Assembly (NCBI RefSeq): GCF_022568775.1
Contig: NZ_JAKZHW010000001.1
Coordinates: 1,178,001 to 1,242,000, forward strand
From: Sphingomonas telluris
GTDB taxonomy: Bacteria > Pseudomonadota > Alphaproteobacteria > Sphingomonadales > Sphingomonadaceae
Length of the DNA: 64,000 bases
Reading direction: 5' to 3'
The notes under the pieces are model-generated. The model saw only the letters and a program-made list of their open reading frames with translations. It searched no databases and was not told the DNA's origin. Within the stretch, counting starts at the first letter, position 1; each line of letters opens with the position of its first letter. Below, one piece after another: positions 17,246 through 25,640 of the stretch. The translations under genes were made by a program, and so were the position numbers.

Positions 17246-18222
17246 GCCGCCTTCCTTTCGCGGCGCTTGGCTTCATGCGCGGCAGCCGCGTCGCGGACCC
17301 AGGCGCCGTCTTCCCAGGCCTTGCGCCGAGCTTCCATGCGCTCCTTGGCGACCGGCCCCTCGCCGCGAACGACCGAGTAAAATTCCTCCCAGTCGACCTC
17401 GCCGAAGTCGTAGCCGCCTTTTTCCTCGTTCCACTTGAGGTCGGCGTCGGGGACGGTCAGCCCGAGGAAGTCGGCCTGCGGAACGGTGATGTCGACGAAC
17501 TTCTGGCGGAGCTCGTCATTGGTCTCGCGCTTGATCCGCCAGCGCATCGACTGCGCCGTGTTGGGGCTGTCCGCGTCGGGCGGGCCGAACATCATCAGCG
17601 ACGGCCACCACCAGCGGTTGAGCGCGTCCTGCGCCATCCGCTTCTGCTCGGCCGTGCCGTTCGCCATGGCAATCATGATTTCGTAGCCCTGGCGCTGGTG
17701 GAAGCTCTCTTCCTTGCACACTCGCACCATAGCGCGGGCGTAGGGACCGTAGCTCGTCCGCTGCAGCGGCACCTGGTTCATGATCGCGGCGCCGTCGACC
17801 AGCCAGCCGATCGCGCCGATGTCCGCCCAAGTGAGCGTCGGATAGTTGAAGATGGTCGAGTACTTAGCCTTGCCGCTGTGCAGCGCCTCGATCATCTGGT
17901 CGCGGCTCGTGCCGAGCGTCTCGGCAGCGCAATAGAGGTAGAGCCCGTGTCCGGCCTCGTCCTGCACCTTGGCGAGCAGGATCGCCTTGCGCCGCAGAGA
18001 CGGAGCGCGAGTGATCCAATTGCCCTCCGGAAGCATGCCGACGATTTCGCTGTGCGCATGCTGCGAGATCTGCCGCGTCAGCGTGCGGCGATAGGCCTCG
18101 GGCATCCAGTCCTTGGGCTCGATGAACTCGTCCGCCGCGACGCGCGCCTCGAAAGCTTCGAGGAGCTTGGGGTCCTCGAGGTTCTCGATCTTCGCCGTCT
18201 TCTGAAGCTCGGTCGTATACAT
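17242..18222 (-). CDS. paaA: Phenylacetyl-CoA 1,2-epoxidase catalytic subunit
   Basis: The 326-residue ferritin-like di-iron oxygenase has the two ExxH iron-ligand motifs in context: [12 protein letters not shown] and [11 protein letters not shown]. It epoxidises the ring of phenylacetyl-CoA with O2. The protein should start at the ATG at 18222 (MYTTELQK), as in other PaaA. An in-frame TTG at 18258 overlaps the paaI stop (TTGA) but would add 12 atypical residues. The gap from paaI is 32 bases, so it belongs to the same transcript. Confidence 0.96.
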   Translation of the reverse strand: MYTTELQKTAKIENLEDPKLLEAFEARVAADEFIEPKDWMPEAYRRTLTRQISQHAHSEIVGMLPEGNWITRAPSLRRKAILLAKVQDEAGHGLYLYCAAETLGTSRDQMIEALHSGKAKYSTIFNYPTLTWADIGAIGWLVDGAAIMNQVPLQRTSYGPYARAMVRVCKEESFHQRQGYEIMIAMANGTAEQKRMAQDALNRWWWPSLMMFGPPDADSPNTAQSMRWRIKRETNDELRQKFVDITVPQADFLGLTVPDADLKWNEEKGGYDFGEVDWEEFYSVVRGEGPVAKERMEARRKAWEDGAWVRDAAAAHEAKRRERKAA

Positions 18223-18254
18223 GGCGTGCGATGTACCTCTGTCAGCCTTAACGT

Positions 18255-18680
18255 TCAAACATCGACAACAGCACCGCCTATGGTGCGGGAATAGCCGGTG
18301 AATTCGGCGATCGGGCGACCGTCCGCCGTTCTGACGAACACTCTCGTCACGCCACTCCGGCCAACGCGTGTGGTCTCCTCGGCTTCGGCGATCAGGGTCT
18401 CGCCTTCCTTTGCCGCATCCAGGAAGACGATGGATGCCTGAGCGGCCACGGTCCGCACGTTTCCGCCATTGCAGGCATAAGCGAACGCCGTGTCGGCCAG
18501 GCTGAACACGATCCCGCCATGCGCGATGCGATGCCCGTTCAACATGTCCTCGCGCAGCGTCATTCGGATTCGGGCGTAGCCGAGCCGGGCCTCCTCGATC
18601 TCAATGCCCCACGCCGGCCCTGTGCCTTCCGACGCGAGCATCTCATGCGCCACGCGATCGGCGAGATCGTCCGCGTCCAC
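18255..18680 (-). CDS. paaI: Hydroxyphenylacetyl-CoA thioesterase PaaI
   Basis: The 141-residue hotdog-fold thioesterase has the PaaI motif [20 protein letters not shown], with the HGG turn and catalytic Asp. It clears stalled aryl-CoA intermediates and frees CoA. The start is GTG at 18680: an AGGAGG-type site lies four bases upstream, which decides it against longer frames that run into paaG. It is the first gene of the minus-strand operon. The 64-base gap to the divergent paaG must hold promoters for both. Confidence 0.92.
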   Translation of the reverse strand: MDADDLADRVAHEMLASEGTGPAWGIEIEEARLGYARIRMTLREDMLNGHRIAHGGIVFSLADTAFAYACNGGNVRTVAAQASIVFLDAAKEGETLIAEAEETTRVGRSGVTRVFVRTADGRPIAEFTGYSRTIGGAVVDV

Positions 18681-18744
18681 CTTTCCTCCCCTTGACCGGG
18701 CCGTCACCTTGCTTCTTCCCTGCCGGGAAATCGGGGAGAGCGCC
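18681..18744. promoter_or_regulatory. Divergent paaI/paaG control region
   Basis: Only 64 bases separate the paaI GTG and the paaG ATG, and both ribosome sites lie inside it. The promoters of the minus-strand paa operon and of paaG must overlap here or extend into the genes. I could not identify a clear operator palindrome by eye. Confidence 0.5.
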
Positions 18745-19533
18745 ATGGGCGAGTACGAGCACATCATCTTCGAACAGGAGGACGGCGTTGCGCGCATCAC
18801 GCTGAACCGTCCGGACCGCCTCAACAGCTTCACCGCCGCGATGCACCAGGAAGTTCGCGACGCACTACGCGAGCATGTCGGCGACGCGCGTGTGATCGTC
18901 CTGACGGGTGCAGGTCGCGGCTTCTGCGCCGGGCAGGACCTCAACGATCGTGCGGTGACGACCGAGGAACATCCGATCGACCTCGGCATGACCGTCGAGA
19001 CGTGCTGGAATCCGCTGATCCGGCGGCTGACCAGCATGCCGCAGCCGGTAATCGCGCGCGTCAACGGCGTCGCCGCCGGCGCAGGCGCCAATGTCGCGCT
19101 CGCCTGCGACATCGTCGTGGCGGCCCGGTCGGCGAAGTTCATCCAGAGCTTCTCGGCCATCGGCCTAATTCCGGACAGCGGCGGCACCTGGATCCTTCCC
19201 CGCCTCCTCGGCCATGCCCGCGCCCTCGGGCTGGCGCTGACCGGAGACCCGCTTCCGGCAGAGACGGCTGAGGAATGGGGCATGATCTGGAAGTGCGTCG
19301 ACGACGAAGCTCTCGACGATGAGGTGGACGCCTTGGCGCGAAAGCTGGCATCGCTCCCGCCGCTTGGGCTGGCAGCGATCAAGGAAATGATGCGCGCGAG
19401 CTGGGGGCACACGCTCGACGAAGAACTCAATCACCAGCGCGATCGCATGCGTCGCCTTGGCTACACCGCCGACTATCGCGAAGGGGTCGCTGCTTTCCTG
19501 GAGAAACGGCAGCCGAATTTCGTCGGACGCTGA
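18745..19533 (+). CDS. paaG: 1,2-epoxyphenylacetyl-CoA isomerase
   Basis: The 262-residue crotonase-fold protein has the oxyanion-hole strand GRGFCAGQDLNDR, NGVAAGAGANVALACD, and the PaaG-type active site IPDSGGTWILPR with its acidic residue. It isomerises the ring epoxide to the oxepin. The ATG at 18745 has GGGGAGAG upstream. It is divergent from the paaI operon and stands alone on its strand; paaZ lies 1.2 kb further on. Confidence 0.93.
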   Translation: MGEYEHIIFEQEDGVARITLNRPDRLNSFTAAMHQEVRDALREHVGDARVIVLTGAGRGFCAGQDLNDRAVTTEEHPIDLGMTVETCWNPLIRRLTSMPQPVIARVNGVAAGAGANVALACDIVVAARSAKFIQSFSAIGLIPDSGGTWILPRLLGHARALGLALTGDPLPAETAEEWGMIWKCVDDEALDDEVDALARKLASLPPLGLAAIKEMMRASWGHTLDEELNHQRDRMRRLGYTADYREGVAAFLEKRQPNFVGR

Positions 19534-19652
19534 TCGGTCCGATCCGGATGCGCTCCCGAATGCCAGTCAGTCGGGCGCGCGCTACTCACCGGCCATGCGG
19601 CTTCACCACATGGTCCTACTGGCCTGTCTTCTGATCGGCGTGTTTTGAGGGC

Positions 19653-20228
19653 CTAGCCCTCGATCACGACTTCCGTGCCGAGCTTCGTCAGCCCGTACAG
19701 CTTTTCGGCGAACTTCATCGGCATGCGAATGCAGCCGTGGCTCGCCGGATAGCCCGGGTTATTCCCGCCGTGGAACGCGATGCCGTACTCGTCGATTCGC
19801 TGCATGAAGGGCATCGGCGCGTTGCCGTACTTCTTGGAGCGGTACATCGGCCGCTTCTCCTGAATCTTCCAGAAGCCCAGCGGCGTGACCATCCCCGTCT
19901 TGGCGCTCGAGATCGACGCAGCGCCGACCAACACATCGCCGCGATAGGCGTAGGCAGTCTGAGTCACCAGATCCACGACGATCTTGGGATCGCCTTCCTT
20001 CGGCACGCTCTCGGCCCAAACGTAGTTGCCGGGCGTGAGCCAGGCGCGACCGAACGTATCGACCATCGCCTTGTGCGCTTTCTCGGAAAATCCGTTGGTC
20101 CAGCGATACGGAACCGGCTGCGGTTCCGGCTGCGCAATCACCGGCGCAACAGGTGGCGGCGGCGCCGTTTCGCAGCCCGCTAAAAGAGCGGCGCTAACCA
20201 CCGCTAAACCCTTGATCAGTTTATGCAT
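19653..20228 (-). CDS. L,D-transpeptidase lipoprotein
   Basis: The 191-residue protein begins with a lipoprotein signal (hydrophobic stretch to LLAGC, cleavage before Cys19) and a Pro-rich linker. The C-terminal YkuD catalytic domain carries HGGNNPGYPASHGCIRM, with the catalytic His and Cys. It cross-links or modifies peptidoglycan in the periplasm, anchored to a membrane. Alphaproteobacteria carry many such genes. The neighbour on the same strand is a VanZ-like protein. Confidence 0.92.
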   Translation of the reverse strand: MHKLIKGLAVVSAALLAGCETAPPPPVAPVIAQPEPQPVPYRWTNGFSEKAHKAMVDTFGRAWLTPGNYVWAESVPKEGDPKIVVDLVTQTAYAYRGDVLVGAASISSAKTGMVTPLGFWKIQEKRPMYRSKKYGNAPMPFMQRIDEYGIAFHGGNNPGYPASHGCIRMPMKFAEKLYGLTKLGTEVVIEG

Positions 20229-20295
20229 TTTTAACCCGCATCTGGCCTTCGCGGGAGGTAGGATTGCCGCAACTTTTCGGGTTGCACAAGCGCGA

Positions 20296-20670
20296 TCAGC
20301 TTTTCCGGCTGACCGCCTCGCTGAACTTGCCTCGCAGCCAGTGTAGGAAGATGAGCATCAGCGCCGTAGCAGCCGTATCCGCGATCCAGTCGAGTGGATC
20401 GCTATCGCGGTGCAGCGAGGGCACATATTGCACCAGCTCGATGAACGCTCCGAAGAGCGACAGCCCGGTGCCGAGATAGACCGGGCTCGTCGTCGGGTAA
20501 GCGAAGGAGGCCAAGGCAGCCAGCGTCAGGAACGCTGCAATGTGCTGGACCTTGTCGGACGGCGCTCCGGGCACCTCCGGCGGGTGCGGCAGGATCGCCA
20601 TGACGAATGCGAACAAGGCCGCGGCCCAGAAAGCGATGCGAAGAATCGCGAGGCGACGCTGCGGGCTCAT
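20296..20670 (-). CDS. VanZ-like membrane protein
   Basis: The 124-residue protein has about four membrane helices and the VanZ-family pattern: PHPPEVP, SDKVQHIAAF after helix 1, FGAFIELVQ and a DPLDWIADT motif. VanZ family members have been tied to glycopeptide tolerance and to membrane or envelope phosphate chemistry; the exact function here is unknown. It stands 67 bases before the L,D-transpeptidase gene on the same strand. Confidence 0.8.
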   Translation of the reverse strand: MSPQRRLAILRIAFWAAALFAFVMAILPHPPEVPGAPSDKVQHIAAFLTLAALASFAYPTTSPVYLGTGLSLFGAFIELVQYVPSLHRDSDPLDWIADTAATALMLIFLHWLRGKFSEAVSRKS

Positions 20671-20779
20671 GACCTGCGTAACTAGGGACCGCCAGCCGCG
20701 AGTTGAAGCGCGGATTCGTCGGAAGTGGATTGCGTCGCCGCATTGCTGCTCCCAATGACGGCGCGACAGAGGTGAGGCG

Positions 20780-22801
20780 ATGAAGACCGTTCAGCTACTC
20801 AACTACGCGCTCGACAGCTGGACGCCCGGCGGAGGCCAGCTCGCGGAAATCGCCAGCGCCATCGACGGGTCGCCGGTTGCAACGACCAGCTCGGGCGGCC
20901 TGGATTTCGGCGGCATGCTCAAGCACGCCCGTGAAGTCGGCGGCCCGGCACTGCGCAAGTTGACCTTCCACGAACGCGCGCGGATGCTGAAGGCGCTCGG
21001 TCAGGCGATCATGGCGCGCAAGGAAGAGCTGTACGAGCTCAACTATTTGACCGGCGCCACGCGCAAGGACGGATGGATCGATATCGAGGGCGGCGCGGGC
21101 ACGCTCTTTTCCTTCTCGTCGAAGGGCCGGCGCGAGCTTCCGGACGCGCATGTGCTGATGGATGGGGCGCTCGAGCCGCTGTCGAAGAACGGCACGTTCG
21201 TCGGCCAGCACATCTACACATCGCTGCAGGGCGCGGCGGTTCACATCAATGCCTTCAACTTTCCCGTCTGGGGCATGCTGGAAAAGCTCGCCCCTACCCT
21301 GCTTGCGGGCGTGCCGGCGATCGTGAAGCCCGCGTCGGCGACCGCTTATCTGACCGAAGCGGCGTTCCGGGTGATGATCGAGAGCGGCGTGCTGCCAACG
21401 GGCGCCGTCCAGCTGATCGTCGGAGGAGTCGGCGACCTGTTCGATCATCTGACGGGACAGGACGTCGTCAGCTTCACGGGATCGGCGTCGACGGCACTCA
21501 AGCTGCGCACGCATCCCGTGGTGATGCGCGAGTCCGTGCGCTTCATAGCCGAGCAGGACAGCCTAAACGCCTCGGTGCTTGGGCCCGACGCAGCGCCGGG
21601 CACGCCGGAATTCGACCTGTTCGTCCGCGAGGTCGCGATCGAGATGACGGTGAAGGCTGGGCAGAAGTGCACCGCGATCCGTCGCGCGATGGCCCCGGCG
21701 CAATATCTCGATGCGGTGCAGGAGGCCTTGGCAGACCGGCTTGCAAGCACAAAGGTCGGGGATCCGCGGGCCGAGGACACGCGGATGGGCGCACTCGTCA
21801 GCACCGCGCAGCGCGAAGATGTGCGCCAGAAGATCGCCGAACTCGAAGCGGCCGGCGCCCGCATCGTCGCGGGAGATCCGGCGGCCGAGCCAGCACTCGC
21901 AGGCGGCGCTTTCCTTTCACCCGTGCTGCTACGCGCCGACGATCCATGGGCGACCCAAGCCGTCCACGACGTGGAGCCGTTCGGGCCGGTGTCCACGATC
22001 ATGCCCTATCGCGACATGGACGATGCGATCGCCCTTGCGAACCGCGGCAAGGGAAGCCTTGCGCTGTCGCTGTTCACGCTCTCGCCGGACGCCGCACAGG
22101 AGTTCGTGCGTGGGGCGGCCGCCTATCACGGGCGGATGCTCGTGATCGACCGGACGAACCACAAGGAATCGACGGGGCACGGTTCGCCCTTGCCCGTTCT
22201 CGTCCACGGCGGCCCAGGCCGCGCCGGCGGCGGCGAGGAGATGGGCGGCATCCGGGGCGTGAAGCACTATATGCAGCGGACGGCGATCCAGTCATCGCCG
22301 ACAATGATCGCCGCGATCACCGGGCAGTACGTTCCCGGCGGTCCGAAGCACGTCATCGACGTCCACCCGTTCCGGCTGAAGATGTCCGAGCTGAACATCG
22401 GCGACACCTGGGAAACGCCGAGCCGGACGGTCAGCGTCCAGGACATCGAGCATTTCGCGGAGTTCACGGGCGACAAGTTCTACGCTCACATGGACGAGGA
22501 GGCGGCGAAGGCGTCGCCGATCTTCGAAGGCCGGGTTGCGCACGGCTATCTCATCCTGAGCTTCGCCGCAGGGCTGTTCGTCGATCCCGATCCTGGTCCC
22601 GTACTGGCCAACACCGGCCTCGAGAATTTGCGCTTTCTGACGCCGCTCTATCCGGGCGACTCCCTGCGCGTCGAACTCACGGTGCGTTCCAAGTCGATCA
22701 AGTCAGAGGAAACCGGACAGGTTCGGTGGGCCGTGGAAGTCTACAACCAGAAGGACGAACTCGTCGCGACCTACGACCTTCTGACTGAGAATGTGCCCTA
22801 A
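20780..22801 (+). CDS. paaZ: PaaZ: oxepin-CoA hydrolase / semialdehyde dehydrogenase
   Basis: The 673-residue bifunctional protein has an aldehyde dehydrogenase domain (residues 1-520, with VSFTGSAST for NADP binding and the catalytic Cys in VKAGQKCTAIRR) and a C-terminal MaoC-like hydratase (residues about 535-673; GDKFYAHMDEEAA, FEGRVAHGYLILS). It opens the oxepin ring and oxidises the resulting aldehyde to 3-oxo-5,6-dehydrosuberyl-CoA. The AGGTGAGG ribosome site is seven bases from the ATG. The gene is transcribed opposite to paaABCE, so PaaZ and PaaG are likely on separate transcripts. Confidence 0.95.
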   Translation: MKTVQLLNYALDSWTPGGGQLAEIASAIDGSPVATTSSGGLDFGGMLKHAREVGGPALRKLTFHERARMLKALGQAIMARKEELYELNYLTGATRKDGWIDIEGGAGTLFSFSSKGRRELPDAHVLMDGALEPLSKNGTFVGQHIYTSLQGAAVHINAFNFPVWGMLEKLAPTLLAGVPAIVKPASATAYLTEAAFRVMIESGVLPTGAVQLIVGGVGDLFDHLTGQDVVSFTGSASTALKLRTHPVVMRESVRFIAEQDSLNASVLGPDAAPGTPEFDLFVREVAIEMTVKAGQKCTAIRRAMAPAQYLDAVQEALADRLASTKVGDPRAEDTRMGALVSTAQREDVRQKIAELEAAGARIVAGDPAAEPALAGGAFLSPVLLRADDPWATQAVHDVEPFGPVSTIMPYRDMDDAIALANRGKGSLALSLFTLSPDAAQEFVRGAAAYHGRMLVIDRTNHKESTGHGSPLPVLVHGGPGRAGGGEEMGGIRGVKHYMQRTAIQSSPTMIAAITGQYVPGGPKHVIDVHPFRLKMSELNIGDTWETPSRTVSVQDIEHFAEFTGDKFYAHMDEEAAKASPIFEGRVAHGYLILSFAAGLFVDPDPGPVLANTGLENLRFLTPLYPGDSLRVELTVRSKSIKSEETGQVRWAVEVYNQKDELVATYDLLTENVP

Positions 22802-22902
22802 CGGCCGATCCAGCCGAGCAGGTAAAGGATCAGCAGCGTTCCGAGCGCGGTAATCAGCAGGGACGACGCGCACCCGAGGCGATTGGAGAAGAAAAGAAAC
22901 AT
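22798..22902 (-). CDS. 34-residue membrane microprotein
   Basis: A 34-codon frame runs from ATG at 22902 to TAG at 22798, overlapping the paaZ stop by four bases. The peptide starts MFLFFSNRLGCASSLL and has one membrane helix (ITALGTLLILYLLGW). Small proteins with this FFSNRLGC-type start occur across sphingomonads and actinobacteria, as I recall, with no known function. The FSNRLGC element is unusual enough that it is unlikely to be chance. Confidence 0.55.
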   Translation of the reverse strand: MFLFFSNRLGCASSLLITALGTLLILYLLGWIGR

Positions 22903-22924
22903 GGCTGTCGAATGACGGCCGCGC

Positions 22925-23491
22925 CTACAGGTTCCGAACCAGCTTCGTCGCCACTGCAATCCACTGCGGATTCGTTACCACCTGCTGCCTTCCGCCTGCA
23001 CCGAGCGGGAGCAGGTGTAGCTTCTCATCGTCGCGCCCGATCAGCCGGCCGAACTGGAACCGCCCGGCGGGCCGTGGAACGAGCACGTCGCGGTTCATGG
23101 CTCGCGCAAATTCATCCGCCTCGATCATCTCGCACCAGATCTCGTCTCCCGAGCGGTAGTCGCCGGTGCTCGCCGCGACGGTAATTGCCGCCTGGTCGCC
23201 CTTGGGCCGTGGAGCCATGACCACTGCGGTCTTCCGGGGCGCCGAGGCCCCGCCGGGGCCGAGCACAGCTACGACGGGCAGCTCGGCCTTGCCCGCCCCG
23301 CCAGCCACCAAATCGTTCGCGTCGACGCCGAGCGCGTCGGCGATGCGGTTGAGCCATCCGACCGATACGGTGCGCATTCCCGTTTCGAGCCGACCGATCG
23401 TCTGCGGGGTCGTGGCGGGTTTGCAGGCCTTCGCAACGTCGTCGAGCGTCATCCCCTTCGCCCGCCGCACTTCGCGAATTCGTGTGATCAT
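22925..23491 (-). CDS. XRE-family regulator with S24-like C-terminus
   Basis: The 188-residue protein has an N-terminal Cro/CI helix-turn-helix (residues about 1-60; MTLDDVAKACKPATTPQTIGRLE) and a C-terminal beta-rich part (about 95-188) with GDEIWCEMIEA and RDVLVPRPAGRFQFGRLIGR that looks like an S24/LexA-type domain. I do not see a clear Ser-Lys cleavage pair, so self-cleavage is not supported. It is probably a transcription regulator. The ATG at 23491 is chosen over an upstream codon because the HTH starts immediately after it. Confidence 0.82.
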   Translation of the reverse strand: MITRIREVRRAKGMTLDDVAKACKPATTPQTIGRLETGMRTVSVGWLNRIADALGVDANDLVAGGAGKAELPVVAVLGPGGASAPRKTAVVMAPRPKGDQAAITVAASTGDYRSGDEIWCEMIEADEFARAMNRDVLVPRPAGRFQFGRLIGRDDEKLHLLPLGAGGRQQVVTNPQWIAVATKLVRNL

Positions 23492-23592
23492 GAGCCCCCC
23501 TGCGCAAAAGGCGCGAACCAATATGGTTTTTCTTCTGTCCTACAGATTCGCCGCTGTGGCAAGCCCCGCCCGACTCGGACGGGAGGACTAAT

Positions 23593-24090
23593 TTGGCTCA
23601 GCTGCGGGACGGACGATTATTGGAAGAACGCGCGCTCGACTGCGACGAAGCCCCGAAGAGCAAGCGTGGGCGCCGCCCCTCGCGGTCGGTTACGGTCAAC
23701 TTGGCGGAGTCGCCCCTGGGTTGGCTCTTCGCGCGGGGTCTCGTGACGCTTCGGCAATTCGATGCGGGCGAGCGGCTGCGGTCGGACTGGGAGCGAGCCC
23801 AGCTCGCCCCGCGCATTACCATGGCCTGGGACGCCGCTCCGATCAGCAGCCAGCGCGGAGGCGCGTCGAGGGGGATCGACGTCTCGGGCACCCAGATCGA
23901 TGCGAAGCGGCGGTTCGACGAGGCAATAGCCCATGCGGGCTCCGGTCTTGCCGATATCCTCTGGCGAGTGGTCTGCTCGGGTGAAGGGATGCGTGAGGCG
24001 GAGACGGCGCTGGGATGGCCAGCGCGAGCGGGCAAGCTGGTGCTCACGCTCGCGCTGGACCGGGTCGCGGATTATTACCGCATTCGCTGA
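23593..24090 (+). CDS. DUF6456-type protein
   Basis: The 165-residue protein has the DUF6456 pattern: an N-terminal basic stretch (KSKRGRRPSRSVTVN), then SPLGWLFARGLVTLRQFDAGERLRSDWERAQLAPRITM, and a C-terminal helical part (LADILWRVVCSGEGMREAE...LGWPARAGKLVLTLALDRVADYYRI). The helical end resembles a phage-like or sigma-4-like helix-turn-helix, and the family is probably DNA binding. The start is TTG at 23593, supported by GGGAGGA six bases upstream; the next ATG is 76 codons in. It is divergent from the XRE regulator. Confidence 0.78.
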   Translation: MAQLRDGRLLEERALDCDEAPKSKRGRRPSRSVTVNLAESPLGWLFARGLVTLRQFDAGERLRSDWERAQLAPRITMAWDAAPISSQRGGASRGIDVSGTQIDAKRRFDEAIAHAGSGLADILWRVVCSGEGMREAETALGWPARAGKLVLTLALDRVADYYRIR

Positions 24091-24093
24091 AGA

Positions 24094-24267
24094 CTAGCGG
24101 TGGCCGCTGTGGCCCTTCTGGCCGCGCTTGCGGGCCGAAGATCCCATTTCAGTAGTACGCCCGTGCATCGCGCTCTTCTTCACATCGCGATCCTCGTTGC
24201 GGTCCCGGATGGTCGGGTCGTGCATGTTATTTCGGGCTTCGTCGCGCCCGCTGTTGCTGCGCATCAT
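24094..24267 (-). CDS. 57-residue highly basic small protein
   Basis: A 57-codon frame starts at ATG 24267 with GGGAGACAG directly before it and ends TAG at 24094. The peptide is charged throughout (MMRSNSGRDEARNNM..., ending RKRGQKGHSGHR), with many Arg, Lys, Asp and His and no hydrophobic core. It is likely disordered, possibly nucleic-acid binding. It is convergent with the DUF6456 gene, three bases beyond its stop. I recognise no family. Confidence 0.5.
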   Translation of the reverse strand: MMRSNSGRDEARNNMHDPTIRDRNEDRDVKKSAMHGRTTEMGSSARKRGQKGHSGHR

Positions 24268-24349
24268 CTGTCTCCCATGCTAATGGAGAAAGAACGGGTG
24301 AGCCGGCGGACCTTTCCGCGGCTCACCGCTCACCGGGAGGCAACTCGTC

Positions 24350-25000
24350 ATGATTATCTTCGGCTCGACGCTATCGCCCTATGTTCGCAAGACGGCCGCC
24401 TTCGCGTCGGAAAAAGGCCTGGAGTTCGAGATCAAGCCGACGGGCCTCGGCAGCCCCGATCCGGACTTCTGCGCGGCAAGCCCCTTCCGCAAGATGCCGG
24501 CGTTTCAGGACGGCGACTATCGACTCTGCGATTCGACCGCGATCTGCCACTACCTCGAGGCGAAGTATCCCGATCGCCCTCTCATTCCCGCGGAGCCGGA
24601 GGCGCGTGGTCGGACGATCTGGTACGACGAATTTGCCGACACCATCCTCGTCGCCTGCGGTGCGAAGGTCTTCTTCAACCGAATCGTCGCGCCGCGCTTC
24701 CTCGGCCAGCCGGGAGATGAAAGCGCCGCGGAGACGGCGCTGAGGGACGAACTGCCGCCGATCCTCGACTATCTGGAAAAGGTCGTTCCCGATCCCGGCG
24801 GTTACCTGGTTGGGGACGCGCTCACGCTTGCCGATCTTGCCGTGGCGAGCCCGTTTGCAAACTTCTTCCACCTCAACGTCGAGCTCGATTCGGAGCGGCA
24901 TCCGCGCACGCGGGCCTATACGGAAAGCATCCTTGCCCGGCCGAGCTTCCGGCCATTCATCGAGAAGGAAGCGGCCCTGCTGGAGCGCACTGCGGCCTAA
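24350..25000 (+). CDS. Glutathione S-transferase
   Basis: The 216-residue protein has the thioredoxin-like N-terminal GST domain (STLSPYVRKTAAFA with the active-site Ser/Tyr region; KMPAF cis-Pro; LCDSTAICHYLEAKYP glutathione site) and a helical C-terminal domain with LVGDALTLADLAV. It conjugates or reduces with glutathione; the substrate is unknown. A GGGAGG site precedes the ATG. Confidence 0.93.
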   Translation: MIIFGSTLSPYVRKTAAFASEKGLEFEIKPTGLGSPDPDFCAASPFRKMPAFQDGDYRLCDSTAICHYLEAKYPDRPLIPAEPEARGRTIWYDEFADTILVACGAKVFFNRIVAPRFLGQPGDESAAETALRDELPPILDYLEKVVPDPGGYLVGDALTLADLAVASPFANFFHLNVELDSERHPRTRAYTESILARPSFRPFIEKEAALLERTAA

Positions 25001-25139
25001 CTTGGTTTAACGAGATTAAAACCGATTTAACGCGTTTTTAACGGCAAACTGACGCGGATGTGACGCCCACTACGTACTTCCCGCTGACGGTCCGGGGGAC
25101 GCCCGGATCAACTTTGAGCGAAGAGACGGGAGTGGGAAA

Positions 25140-25490
25140 ATGAGAAAATCGGTCCTCCTTTTGGGGTCGCTGTTGTTTGCCTCCAGCAACGCTTTTGCTC
25201 AGCCTCCCGTCGTCGTAACGGGCGGAACTGCGCCGTTTCAGGTCGTCAGCTATGCGGACCTGAACATTAGCTCCAAAGCCGGTCAGGACCGCCTGGTCCA
25301 CCGGATCCGCTCAGCCGCCGAGGATATCTGCCTCGACAGCAGCAAGGAGCAGGTGAAGTTCGAGGCGGCACGGCGTCATTGCTATTCGACCGCACTCGAC
25401 AGCGGGATGACGCAGATGAACCGCGCGATAGCCGAGAGAGCCAACGGCGCAACCTTGGCAACTGCAAGCCTGGTCATCAGCGGCAGGTGA
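25140..25490 (+). CDS. UrcA family secreted protein
   Basis: The 116-residue protein has a signal peptide (MRKSVLLLGSLLFASSNAFAQ, cleaved at about residue 21) and the UrcA core: VVSYADLNISSKAGQDRLVHRIRSAAEDIC, a second Cys in RRHCYSTAL, and AIAERAN near the end. The two Cys probably form a disulfide. The function is unknown; UrcA proteins are typical of sphingomonads and Caulobacterales. GGGAGTGG lies just before the ATG. A 13-bp hairpin follows the gene. Confidence 0.88.
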   Translation: MRKSVLLLGSLLFASSNAFAQPPVVVTGGTAPFQVVSYADLNISSKAGQDRLVHRIRSAAEDICLDSSKEQVKFEAARRHCYSTALDSGMTQMNRAIAERANGATLATASLVISGR

Positions 25491-25502
25491 CGATCGCTCG
25501 CC

Positions 25503-25532
25503 GAGGGGAGGCGTGAAGCCACGCCTCCCCTC
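25503..25532 (+). terminator. Terminator-like hairpin after urcA
   Basis: A perfect 13-bp stem (25503-25515 with 25520-25532) with a 4-base AAGC loop lies 13 bases beyond the UrcA stop. No T-run follows, so it may act as an mRNA end-protecting hairpin rather than an intrinsic terminator. Confidence 0.6.
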
Positions 25533-25640
25533 CGGCTCACTAAATATCTTTCGTTGACTGCCCGACTCGGTCGCTCCGTGTTACATGCCCCGTAAATCCA
25601 GTCGCTCGCGTGCCCTTTCCGGCTCGGCGGGAAGATAGAA

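Noticed and set aside
19595..19648. 17-codon hydrophobic ORF between paaG and the L,D-transpeptidase gene
   Set aside because: Too short and without a ribosome site; only the hydrophobic run recalls a membrane peptide.
24100..24720. Plus-strand frame overlapping the GST gene and the 57-residue ORF
   Set aside because: No domain and no ribosome site; overlaps a clear GST in another frame.
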